From Gemmobacter nectariphilus (GTDB lineage Bacteria; Pseudomonadota; Alphaproteobacteria; Rhodobacterales; Rhodobacteraceae), in assembly GCA_020721445.1 (NCBI GenBank), contig DYMU01000010.1, positions 1-64,000 of the forward strand: a stretch of 64,000 bases of DNA, read 5' to 3'. The notes under the pieces were generated by a model, which ran no database searches, was not told the origin of the DNA, and saw only the letters and a program-made list of their open reading frames with translations. Position numbers and translations under genes: made by a program. Position 1 is the first letter of the stretch; the number at the start of each line of letters is the position of its first letter. Shown here piece by piece: positions 1-10,420 of this stretch.

Positions 1-140
1 ATCGCCCTTACCGCCACCGTCATAAGATTGAAATGAACGTCAACAGACCCTAGTCACGCGCGCGGCGCTGATCTGCCTGTGTCCTGCTGCTTTGGAAATA
101 CTCCCGCCGGAGGCACCCGGCAGATCGACAGGACGCGGGC
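1..140. other. Intergenic start of window
   Basis: No coding region can be supported here. A possible reverse-strand ATG lies at positions 20-22, so a gene could run leftwards out of the window, but only seven codons are visible and no ribosome binding site precedes it. The rest holds one copy of the dispersed intergenic repeat. Confidence 0.5.
84..114 (+). repeat. Dispersed intergenic repeat, copy A (AAATACTCCCGCCGGAGGC type)
   Basis: The core GGAAATACTCCCGCCGGAGG recurs nearly unchanged at 15969-16000 and, inverted, at 16063-16093; a shortened inverted form lies at 33647-33672. All copies are intergenic. CTCC...GGAG forms a short dyad. Confidence 0.7.
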
Positions 141-1088
141 TTACCTGTGCTGCCCGAACAGTTCGGCCGCCAGATCGTAAAACCGGTTGCGATGGGCGGG
201 CAGCTCCATCATCGTCTCATGCTCGGCGTTGTCGAATATCTCCAGTCGCGCGCCGGGCCAATCTGCCATGCGCTGGCGAACGGCTGCGGTGTCCACCAGT
301 TTTTCCGCCGTCCCAAGCGCCGTCAGCACCGGATAGGCCGGGGCGGGCAGCAGGCTAAGGGCGTGACGTTCGGTCAGCGCGGTATTCAGCCAGGCAAGGC
401 TGGGTCCGGCAAGTTGCAAGCCCGGCTGTTCGGTCACCTGCCGCTTCATATAGGCCCACATCTCGGGGTCTTTGGTCAGAACGTTGCCGACAAAGTCATT
501 TGCCAGAACATAGCAGTCCTTCGTTGTGCCGGGGGTGCGGCGCTGGTCCTGGCCCAGTCCCTTGGCGATCTGGGTGATGACGCTTGCAAACGGCCGCAGC
601 ACGGCCGCCATCGCAATGCCCCACATCGGCGCGGAAAACACGGCGGCCTTGACCGCAATGCCATTGGCAAGTGCGCGTAGTGCAATGGCGCCGCCCATCG
701 AATGCGACAGCAGATACAAGGGCCGGGGCAGGTCCAACCGGTCCACCATGGCCAGCACGGCCTGAATGTCGCGCTGATACTCCTGAAACTGGCCGACATG
801 TCCGATCAGCGGATCGGGCAACAGCCGGTCTGCCAACCCCTGACCGCGCCAGTCGAAGACCACGGTGGCATAGCCGCGCGCCCGAAGATCGCCAGCGGCC
901 ATGCCATATTTTTCGACATATTCGGTGCGGCCGGAAAACAGCAGCACCGTGCCGCTGTCGCCCGCAGGCCAGACCGCCGCGCGGATGCGGACGCCGTCAC
1001 TTGTGGTCAACCAATACGCAATGCCGCCCTCCGGCCCAAGCGCCAGATCGGTGAACAACGGGGCCGGGGGGAAGGGGGACAGGCTCAC
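141..1088 (-). CDS. Alpha/beta hydrolase, lysophospholipase-like
   Basis: Predicted serine hydrolase of the monoacylglycerol lipase/PldB type, 315 aa. The nucleophile elbow reads SHSMGG with Ser130; the first Gly of GxSxG is replaced by Ser. The likely acid is Asp266 and the likely base His290 in the AEHE context. A cap-like region lies between about residues 155 and 235. The start is GTG at 1088 and overlaps the stop of the upstream SCP2 gene by four bases (GTGA), so the two are probably translationally coupled. No signal peptide is seen, so it is likely cytoplasmic. A lipid-ester substrate is inferred from the family and the lipid-binding neighbour only. Confidence 0.85.
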   Translation of the reverse strand: MSLSPFPPAPLFTDLALGPEGGIAYWLTTSDGVRIRAAVWPAGDSGTVLLFSGRTEYVEKYGMAAGDLRARGYATVVFDWRGQGLADRLLPDPLIGHVGQFQEYQRDIQAVLAMVDRLDLPRPLYLLSHSMGGAIALRALANGIAVKAAVFSAPMWGIAMAAVLRPFASVITQIAKGLGQDQRRTPGTTKDCYVLANDFVGNVLTKDPEMWAYMKRQVTEQPGLQLAGPSLAWLNTALTERHALSLLPAPAYPVLTALGTAEKLVDTAAVRQRMADWPGARLEIFDNAEHETMMELPAHRNRFYDLAAELFGQHR

Positions 1089-1372
1089 CCCAGAACCGAG
1101 CCAAGTTTCATTGCCAGCCCCATGCTGCCATCGACCGCAAGTTTGCCCTGCATGAACGCCATCGTCGGGTTGGTGTTGCCATCAAGGATCGACTTGAACA
1201 CCTCGGCACTGGCGGTCAGGGTCACATCGGCGGGTTCGTCGCCAGCGCGCACGCCACCTTGGTCAAGCATGATCGCGCCTTCGCCTTCGATCACGAACTT
1301 GGCCAGCCCGTCAAATCCATCGGTCAGCCGGGCCGACAGTCGCCGGACTGCCTCATTCACAACATCGCTCAT
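1085..1372 (-). CDS. SCP2 sterol-binding domain protein
   Basis: A small protein of 95 aa consisting of a single SCP2-type lipid-binding fold. Family features are the LSARLTDGFDG opening, a central beta sheet with VTLTAS, and the C-terminal FMQGKLAVDGSMG motif. I chose the ATG at 1372 because AGAGAGGA lies just upstream; the frame stays open further but without similarity. In bacteria such domains bind hydrophobic ligands; the ligand here is unknown. It sits immediately upstream of the alpha/beta hydrolase with GTGA overlap, which suggests a joint role in lipid handling (inference). Confidence 0.88.
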   Translation of the reverse strand: MSDVVNEAVRRLSARLTDGFDGLAKFVIEGEGAIMLDQGGVRAGDEPADVTLTASAEVFKSILDGNTNPTMAFMQGKLAVDGSMGLAMKLGSVLG

Positions 1373-1442
1373 CTTGAAGTCCTCTCTGTGATGTGACGGC
1401 TTTGATATGGTCTTTTCGCGCCGCCACGCTATCCTGACCAAT

Positions 1443-2000
1443 ATGAAAAGACGGTGGCATTTTCTCAATCCTGTCGTTGCGGCACTTGCGGCATTTTTTC
1501 TGGCTGCGGGTCTGGCGGCGGCGCAGACCGGGCTGGATGATCTGTTCACCCGGTTGAAAACCGCCGACCCAAAGGCAGCCTCACGGATCGAGCGGGAAAT
1601 CTGGAACGAATGGTCGAAGAGTGGCTCTCCGGCGATGGACCTTCTGTTGCAGCGCGGTCGTGACGCCATGGCCGCCGGCAATACCGCCGAGGCGGTCGAG
1701 CATCTGACCGCGCTGACAGATCACGCCCCCGATTTCGCCGAGGGCTGGAACACCCGGGCGACCGCGTTCTTTCAGGCCCGACAGTTTGGCCCGTCGATTT
1801 CCGATATCGGTCGCACCCTGACCCTGAACCCGCGCCATTTCGGGGCGCTGGCGGGGCTTGGCGCGATTTATGAAGAACTGGACAACCCGAAGAAGGCGCT
1901 TGAGGTCTACCGTGCCGCATTGGCTATACATCCGCATTTGACCGGCGTATCTGACGCGGTAAAGCGGCTGGAAACAAAGGTTGCCGGAACCGACCTTTAG
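1443..2000 (+). CDS. Exported tetratricopeptide (TPR) protein
   Basis: 185 aa. Residues 1-28 form a Sec signal peptide (MKRR, then a hydrophobic core ending LAAAQ), so the protein is likely periplasmic. Residues about 75-170 hold three TPR-like helical pairs, including a WNTRATAFFQ segment and a GLGAIYEELDNPKKALE segment. TPRs bind proteins; there is no catalytic domain. The ATG at 1443 is preferred to an in-frame start at 1407 because it places the signal peptide at the N terminus. It is divergent from the SCP2/hydrolase pair and 21 bp upstream of the helicase, so it may be co-transcribed with it. Partner unknown. Confidence 0.8.
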   Translation: MKRRWHFLNPVVAALAAFFLAAGLAAAQTGLDDLFTRLKTADPKAASRIEREIWNEWSKSGSPAMDLLLQRGRDAMAAGNTAEAVEHLTALTDHAPDFAEGWNTRATAFFQARQFGPSISDIGRTLTLNPRHFGALAGLGAIYEELDNPKKALEVYRAALAIHPHLTGVSDAVKRLETKVAGTDL

Positions 2001-2021
2001 GGGCACATCAAGGGCAGGGCG

Positions 2022-5020
<2,999 letters not shown>

Positions 5021-5024
<4 letters not shown>

Positions 5025-5344
5025 GGCTTGGCAGGCCCGGGCCGCCCGCGCCCGCCCCCCAGCCGCGTCTGCGGCTGGACAAATGGTTGTGGCAGGCGCG
5101 GTTCTTTAAATCGCGCGGGCTGGCGGCAGAGCTGGTTGATCGTGGGCATTGCCGGGTCAATGGTCAGAAGATCAAGAAGCCCGGCCATGGCATCCTGTCG
5201 GGCGACGTGTTGACCTTTCCGCAGGGCGACACGGTTCGGGTGATCCGGGTGCTTGCGCTGGGCGAAAGGCGTGGCCCGGCGTCCGAGGCGCAGGAACTTT
5301 ATGCCGATCTGGCCCCGCCCGCGGCGCCAAGTCCGCTTGAATGA
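5021..5344 (+). CDS. S4 domain RNA-binding protein, Hsp15 (HslR)-like, with non-standard start
   Basis: S4-fold protein resembling Hsp15, which in E. coli binds stalled 50S-nascent chain complexes. The S4 core is visible: LRLDKWLWQARF, then SRGLAAELVDRG, then VNGQKIKKPG. The frame is open from 4976, but it has no ATG, GTG or TTG before the TTG at 5087, which lies inside the core after LDKW. That start would remove conserved S4 residues. The best alternative is CTG at 5021, overlapping the helicase stop as CTGA and preceded by AAGGG about seven bases upstream; it gives 107 aa. Initiation at CTG is inference; a sequencing error or frameshift is the other explanation. Confidence 0.7.
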
Positions 5345-5396
5345 TCCTGCCCGTTGCTCTAGCTAGGGGTGCAAGGAAACTTAAGGGCTTGATCCG

Positions 5397-5735
5397 ATGA
5401 CGTATGTGGTGACTGACAACTGCATAGCCTGCAAATACACCGACTGTGTCGAGGTGTGTCCGGTGGACTGCTTCTACGAAGGTGAAAACATGCTGGTCAT
5501 TCACCCGGACGAATGCATCGACTGCGGCGTGTGCGAACCGGAATGTCCCGCCGACGCCATCCGCCCCGATACCGAACCGGATATGGATGAGTGGGTGGCA
5601 TTCAACCGCAAATACGCAGAGCTTTGGCCGGTGATCACCGTGCGCAAGGATGCCCTGCCCGAGGCCGAAGCGCGTGACGGCGAAAAAGACAAGCGCACCA
5701 GGTATTTTTCCGAAGGCCCCGGCGAAGGCAACTGA
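5397..5735 (+). CDS. fdxA: 7Fe ferredoxin [3Fe-4S][4Fe-4S]
   Basis: 112 aa ferredoxin of the Azotobacter FdI / FdxA type. The first cluster region has Cys9, Cys12, Cys17, Cys21 with Cys25 following, and the second has Cys40, Cys43, Cys46, Cys50 in the [12 protein letters not shown] segment. The extended CxxCxxxxC spacing at the N terminus and the roughly 50-residue C-terminal extension are typical of the 7Fe class. It is a cytoplasmic low-potential electron carrier; partners cannot be read here. It lies 52 bp after the S4 gene, and this S4-fdxA-carD order is usual in Rhodobacterales. Confidence 0.93.
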   Translation: MTYVVTDNCIACKYTDCVEVCPVDCFYEGENMLVIHPDECIDCGVCEPECPADAIRPDTEPDMDEWVAFNRKYAELWPVITVRKDALPEAEARDGEKDKRTRYFSEGPGEGN

Positions 5736-5843
5736 TACGCCATATGGTCCGATTCGGCGTAATTGCGCCGACGGATCGCGAAGGTTTGGAAAATATCAAA
5801 TCATTTCAAGGGCCGATATTCCGGGTGCCTGCTTTCGTGGCGG

Positions 5844-5872
5844 TTGGAATCGGTCAGATATTGTGATATACA
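5844..5872 (+). promoter_or_regulatory. Candidate sigma-70 promoter of carD with overlapping dyad
   Basis: TTGGAA (5844-5849) and TATACA (5867-5872) are spaced by 17 bases. The -10 element overlaps a perfect dyad ATTGT-GATAT-ACAAT at 5860-5874, a possible operator. This would leave a leader of about 150 bases before carD. Confidence 0.5.
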
Positions 5873-6030
5873 ATCGTTACAAATAACCATGGAAGCCTGG
5901 TGCCACGCGCAGAGCTGCTTGCCTGAGGTGGGGTATATCTTGTGACAATTGCTGCCGCATCGCCGATCCCGCAGGGGTTCGGGCGGTTTCTTTGTCGCCG
6001 GACGGGTTTCGCTGTTAGGAAGCGAACTGA

Positions 6031-6540
6031 ATGACCAAGTCGAAGAAGCCTGAGTTCCGTCCGAATGAATTCGTCGTCTACCCCGCGCATGGCGTGGGAA
6101 AGATCATGTCGATCGAAGAGCAAGAGATTGCCGGCTTCACGCTGGAATTGTTCGTCATCACCTTTGAAAAGGACAAGATGACGCTGCGGGTGCCGACACA
6201 CAAGGCCACCGAAATCGGCATGCGGGCCCTGTCGGCACCGGACGTGGTGTCAAAGGCTCTGGATACCCTGAAGGGCAAGGCCAAGGTCAAGCGGGCGATG
6301 TGGTCGCGCCGCGCGCAAGAGTATGAGCAAAAGATCAACTCGGGTGATCTGATGGCCATTGCCGAGGTCGTGCGCGATCTGCACCGCAGTGATGACCAGC
6401 GGGAACAATCCTATTCCGAGCGTCAGCTTTACGAAGCCGCGCTGGAGCGGCTGACCCGTGAAGTGGCCGCTGTTGGTGGCGTCGATGCCGGGGCTGCGGC
6501 GAAAAAGGTTGATGACGTTCTGGTCAGCCGCGCGGCCTGA
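6031..6540 (+). CDS. carD: CarD family transcriptional regulator
   Basis: 169 aa. The N-terminal RNA polymerase-interacting domain (RID, about 8-65) opens with EFVVYPAHGVGKI, the signature of CarD/CdnL proteins, and is followed by a helical DNA-binding domain (about 70-165) with the RAMWSRRAQEY segment. CarD proteins bind the RNA polymerase beta subunit and stabilise open complexes, particularly at promoters with weak -10 regions. The start at 6031 is the first ATG and gives the expected length. It is monocistronic, with its own predicted promoter and terminator. Confidence 0.93.
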   Translation: MTKSKKPEFRPNEFVVYPAHGVGKIMSIEEQEIAGFTLELFVITFEKDKMTLRVPTHKATEIGMRALSAPDVVSKALDTLKGKAKVKRAMWSRRAQEYEQKINSGDLMAIAEVVRDLHRSDDQREQSYSERQLYEAALERLTREVAAVGGVDAGAAAKKVDDVLVSRAA

Positions 6541-6559
6541 TATCTGGCGCGATGGATGG

Positions 6560-6590
6560 AAAACGGCGGTCCATTGGGGGCCGCCGTTTT
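6560..6590. terminator. Bidirectional intrinsic terminator (carD / cobS)
   Basis: AAACGGCGG and CCGCCGTTTT form a stem with T tracts on both strands. It lies between the convergent carD and cobS genes and can serve both. Confidence 0.8.
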
Positions 6591-6605
6591 GCTTTGCAAC
6601 GGGTT

Positions 6606-7361
6606 TCAACCCAGCAGGGCGGTTGCCACGGCCAAGGCGGCCAGTTCTGCCAATTGCTGACTGGCCCCAAGAATGTCGCCGGTTTGTCCGCCGATCCGTG
6701 CAAGGGACAGCCGGGCGACCAGATATCCCGTCGCGATGACCGCCGCTGCCATCGGCAACGCGCCCAGACCCAACGGCGCCGCGATCATCAGGCCAAGGGC
6801 CGCTGCCACCAGCGCCACGCGGACCGAAGGCCGCCCCACGCTTTGCGACAGGCCCGAGGTGCGGGCATTGGGCAGTAGCGCCATGATCATCGCCATCGGG
6901 GCCCGGCTGATCGCGGCGGCGGCAATGATCGCGGCATAAGCCCCGGCATCAAGCAAGACGCCAAGGCTTGCCCATTTTGCCAGCGTGACCAGCAGCAGCG
7001 CCAGGGTGCCATAGCTGCCGATGTGGCTGTCTTTCATGATCTCCAGCCGCCGCTCGGGCGTCCAGCCGCCGAACAGCCCGTCGGCGGTATCGGCCAGGCC
7101 ATCCTCGTGCAGCGCACCCGTGGCCAGCGCACTGCTGGCCAGCATCAGGGCGGCGGCCAGGCCGGCAGGCAGGCCAAGGGACAGGGCGACCCACCCCACC
7201 GCTACCGACAGCCCGCCCACAACGGCGCCAACCAGCGGCCAGGCCCAGGCGGCGTCGGGGCGGTGGCGGTCGGTGCGCGGGGCAGGCAGGCGGGTCAGCA
7301 GGCCGAACGCGGACTTTACATCGTCGGTTAGCCGCGTCGTGGTGTCGCGTGGGGCGGTCAT
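6606..7361 (-). CDS. cobS: Adenosylcobinamide-GDP ribazoletransferase (cobalamin synthase)
   Basis: 251 aa integral membrane enzyme joining alpha-ribazole (phosphate) to adenosylcobinamide-GDP, the last assembly step of the cobalamin nucleotide loop (CobS in Salmonella, CobV in Pseudomonas naming). Characteristic are the [15 protein letters not shown] motif with acidic residues binding Mg2+, the [16 protein letters not shown] segment and several hydrophobic helices. The ATG at 7361 gives the family length; the frame extends upstream without similarity. It is divergent from the CobT-type gene with 79 bp between, which is too short for a cobalamin riboswitch. Confidence 0.92.
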   Translation of the reverse strand: MTAPRDTTTRLTDDVKSAFGLLTRLPAPRTDRHRPDAAWAWPLVGAVVGGLSVAVGWVALSLGLPAGLAAALMLASSALATGALHEDGLADTADGLFGGWTPERRLEIMKDSHIGSYGTLALLLVTLAKWASLGVLLDAGAYAAIIAAAAISRAPMAMIMALLPNARTSGLSQSVGRPSVRVALVAAALGLMIAAPLGLGALPMAAAVIATGYLVARLSLARIGGQTGDILGASQQLAELAALAVATALLG

Positions 7362-7440
7362 CTGCTGCGCTCCCGGCTGGTCAATTCCCTGCGCAGTCTG
7401 TAGCCAAGGCGGCAAAGCCTTGCAACGCAGGATATGCCCG

Positions 7441-8472
7441 ATGACCGCCGCTTTCCAGACCGCCAACTTCCAAACCCTGGACCAGTTCCGTGCCGCCCTC
7501 GCCGATCTGCCCGGCCCCGACGCCACGGCCCTTGCCGCCGCATCCGCCCGCAACGGCCAGTTGACCAAACCGCCGGGCGCTTTGGGTCGGCTGGAGGATC
7601 TGGCAATATGGATCGGCGGCTGGCAGGGCCGCGAGCGCCCCAAGGCCGATGCGCCGCAAGTGGTGATTTTCGCGGGAAATCATGGGATTGCGGCGCGCGG
7701 CGTTTCGGCCTTTCCGCCCGAGGTGACGGTGCAGATGGTGGCCAACTTTCAACACGGCGGCGCGGCGATCAACCAGCTTTCGCGCGCCTTCGGGGCCAGC
7801 ATGACCGTGCATGCGCTGGACCTTGACCACCCGACCGCCGATTTCACCACCGAACCCGCAATGACCGAGGCCGAGGTCTGCGCCGCCCTGACCGCCGGCT
7901 GGAACGCGGTCAACCCGCAGGCCGATGTTCTGGTGACGGGCGAGATGGGGATCGGCAACACCACCGCCGCCGCTGCCATCGCCTGCGCGATCCTGGGCGG
8001 TGCGCCCGCAGATTGGGTGGGGCGCGGCACCGGGGTCGATGACCACGGTTTGCAGCGCAAGGCCAGCGCGGTGCGTGACGGGCTGGCGTGCCACGCAGGC
8101 ACCTTGGCCGACCCGTTGCAAGTGCTGCGCCGCCTTGGCGGGCGCGAGATTGCAGCGATTGCCGGGGCGATTGCCCGCGCGCGGGTGGCCCGGGTGCCGG
8201 TGGTGCTGGATGGCTTCATCTGCTGTGCTGCGGCGCTTGTGCTGCACCGCGCGGCACCGGGGGCGCTGGACCATTGCGTTGCGGGCCATGTCAGCGCCGA
8301 GGCCGGCCATGGCAACCTTCTGGCCGCCCTTGGCAAAGACCCGCTGCTAAGCCTGGGCCTGCGTCTGGGCGAAGGTTCGGGTGCGGCCCTTGCACTGGGC
8401 GTGGTGCAGGGCGCGGTGGCCTGCCTGTCGGGCATGGCCACCTTTGCCGAGGCCGGGGTCAGCGGGGCCTGA
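7441..8472 (+). CDS. cobT: Nicotinate-nucleotide--dimethylbenzimidazole phosphoribosyltransferase
   Basis: 343 aa. It activates 5,6-dimethylbenzimidazole to alpha-ribazole phosphate for the lower ligand of cobalamin (CobT in Salmonella, CobU in Pseudomonas naming). Family motifs are [10 protein letters not shown] near the N terminus, the [14 protein letters not shown] segment, and [13 protein letters not shown]. The ATG at 7441 gives the usual length; the open frame extends upstream into the divergent cobS. It shares the nucleotide-loop branch with cobS opposite. It is distinct from the cobaltochelatase subunit, also called CobT, at 37848. Confidence 0.93.
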   Translation: MTAAFQTANFQTLDQFRAALADLPGPDATALAAASARNGQLTKPPGALGRLEDLAIWIGGWQGRERPKADAPQVVIFAGNHGIAARGVSAFPPEVTVQMVANFQHGGAAINQLSRAFGASMTVHALDLDHPTADFTTEPAMTEAEVCAALTAGWNAVNPQADVLVTGEMGIGNTTAAAAIACAILGGAPADWVGRGTGVDDHGLQRKASAVRDGLACHAGTLADPLQVLRRLGGREIAAIAGAIARARVARVPVVLDGFICCAAALVLHRAAPGALDHCVAGHVSAEAGHGNLLAALGKDPLLSLGLRLGEGSGAALALGVVQGAVACLSGMATFAEAGVSGA

Positions 8473-8482
8473 TCCCGGGGGC

Positions 8483-10339
8483 CTAATCCTTTTCGTCGCG
8501 CACCTGATCCAGCGCGTCCATCAGGGCGGCTTCCAGATCGGCCTCCATCTGTTTGGTCCGCGCCACATAGGCGTCGTTCAGGTGGATCGGCTGTCCCGGC
8601 ACCCACAGGGCCGCCAGATCGCGCAGGGCGGCGCGGTCCAGCTTGAAATAGGTCTTGCTGATCTGCGCCGCCTCGTAATCGGTAAACCCCATGTTTTCCA
8701 AGACATAACGCCCGGCGCGGATCGAGCTGTCAAAGGTTTCGCGCACGATTTCATCTGCCCCCGCCTGATACAGTTCATAGACATGCACCCGGTCTCGGGC
8801 GCGGGCGACGATGTGCAGATCGGGCCGGGCATTGCGGGCGTGGCGCACGATGCGCAAGGCACTGTCACGGTTATCCACCGCCACCACCAGAACCGCCGCC
8901 TCGTCCAGCCCTGCCGCCTCCAGCAGTTCCGGGCGCGATGGATCACCATAGAACCCCTTGATGCCAAAGCGGCGCAGGGTGTCGATGGTGGCCATGTCTG
9001 AATCCAGCACCACGGTGGAAAGCCCCGACATCCGCACCAGCCGGTTGACCACCTGACCAAATCGCCCGATGCCTGCAATGATGACGCGGCCTTTTTCATC
9101 AATCTGGTCAGGGGCCGCATTGGCCGGAACGGTCAGCCGCTTGGCAATGGCTGCGGCCAGCAGGAACAGCAGGGGCGTCAGCAGCATCGACAGCGAGATG
9201 ACCATCAAGGTCAACTGTCCCAGATCCTCGGCCAATATCCCCTGCTGACGCGCAAAGCTGACCAGCACAAAGCCGAACTCGCCGGCCTGCGCCAGCCCCA
9301 GCGTGAACAAAAGCCGGTCATGCCCGCGCAGCCCGAAGGCCAGCGCAAGACCGAACAGCACCATGGCCTTGACCGCAATCAGCGCCAGTGTCAGCACGGC
9401 CACCTGCACCGGTTGGGCCATCAGGATCTGGGTGTTGATCCCGATGCCCACGGTCATGAAGAACAGGCCCAGCAGCAGGCTTTTGAACGGTTTCAGGTCG
9501 GCCTCAAGCTGGTGGCGAAATTCGGACCCTGCCAGCACCACCCCAGCCACAAAGGTGCCAAGCGCCGGTGACAGGCCGACCAGCATCATCAGAAAGGCGA
9601 TGCCCAGCACCATCAGCAGCGACACGAAGGTCGACATTTCCGGCAGGCGCGAGGCGTGGACAAAGCGAAACACCGGGCGGGTCAGGAAATGCCCGACAAG
9701 GATGATCGCGGCCACGACGGCCAGTGTCAGCCCGGCCCCCGCCCAGCCGGGCAAACTGTCCACCAGCGTCAGCAAGGGCGCCGCAGCCCCGGTATCGGCA
9801 TCGGTCTGGTCCGGGTTCGCACGGCCCGACACCGCCAGAAGCGGGATCAGCGCCAGCATCGGCACCACGGCGATATCTTGCATCAGCAACACGGCAAACG
9901 ACGCCCGACCACCGCCCCCTCGCAACAGGCCCTGTTCGGTCAGGGTTTGCAACACGATGGCGGTGGATGACAGCGACAGCAGCAGTCCCAGCACCAAGGC
10001 GACGCGCCAGTCGTGGCCCAAGGCCATCACCAGCCCCGCCAAGGCCACGGTGGTTGCCGCCACCTGCACCCCGCCCATGCCGATCAGCCGGTGGCGCATG
10101 TCCCACAGCGCGCGCGGCTCAAGCTCCAGCCCGATCAGGAACAGCATCAGCACCACGCCGAATTCGGCATAATGTTGCAGATCAGCAGTTTCCGCCCCTG
10201 CAAGCCCGATCACCGGCCCCATCAGGATGCCAGCGGCCAGATAGCCCAGCACCGACCCCAGCCCCAGCCGCACCGACAAGGGCACGACAAAAACAGCAGC
10301 GGCCAGATAGAGGCTGGCTTGAAGAAGAATGCTTTCCAT
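8483..10339 (-). CDS. CPA2 monovalent cation:proton antiporter (KefB/KefC/YbaL-like)
   Basis: 618 aa. Residues 1 to about 390 form roughly 12 membrane helices of the Na+/H+ exchanger fold, including the FGVVLMLFLIGLELEP segment typical of CPA2 proteins. From about residue 414 an RCK/TrkA-N domain begins with a Rossmann GRFG motif (IAGIGRFGQVVNRL), which binds nucleotide and gates transport. The order of domains and length match glutathione-gated K+ efflux proteins and YbaL. There is no KefF/KefG-type ancillary subunit beside it. K+ as substrate is inferred from the family. It converges with the cobT gene, ten bases apart. Confidence 0.88.
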   Translation of the reverse strand: MESILLQASLYLAAAVFVVPLSVRLGLGSVLGYLAAGILMGPVIGLAGAETADLQHYAEFGVVLMLFLIGLELEPRALWDMRHRLIGMGGVQVAATTVALAGLVMALGHDWRVALVLGLLLSLSSTAIVLQTLTEQGLLRGGGGRASFAVLLMQDIAVVPMLALIPLLAVSGRANPDQTDADTGAAAPLLTLVDSLPGWAGAGLTLAVVAAIILVGHFLTRPVFRFVHASRLPEMSTFVSLLMVLGIAFLMMLVGLSPALGTFVAGVVLAGSEFRHQLEADLKPFKSLLLGLFFMTVGIGINTQILMAQPVQVAVLTLALIAVKAMVLFGLALAFGLRGHDRLLFTLGLAQAGEFGFVLVSFARQQGILAEDLGQLTLMVISLSMLLTPLLFLLAAAIAKRLTVPANAAPDQIDEKGRVIIAGIGRFGQVVNRLVRMSGLSTVVLDSDMATIDTLRRFGIKGFYGDPSRPELLEAAGLDEAAVLVVAVDNRDSALRIVRHARNARPDLHIVARARDRVHVYELYQAGADEIVRETFDSSIRAGRYVLENMGFTDYEAAQISKTYFKLDRAALRDLAALWVPGQPIHLNDAYVARTKQMEADLEAALMDALDQVRDEKD

Positions 10340-10420
10340 GGGGGTGGCGGCCTGTTGCTTGCACAGCCCTGACCCTAGGCGTGCGTGCCGGCCAAGTCTA
10401 TTGGCCCGACCGTCGCAGCC

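Noticed and set aside
1-22. Start of a reverse-strand gene leaving the window
   Set aside because: Only seven codons are visible with no ribosome binding site.
5087-5344. TTG at 5087 as true start of the S4 gene
   Set aside because: It removes the conserved LRLDKW strand of the S4 fold; the CTG at 5021 fits the domain better, though unproven.
7362-7440. Cobalamin riboswitch between cobS and cobT
   Set aside because: Only 79 bp between divergent genes, too short, and no B12-box-like sequence is seen.
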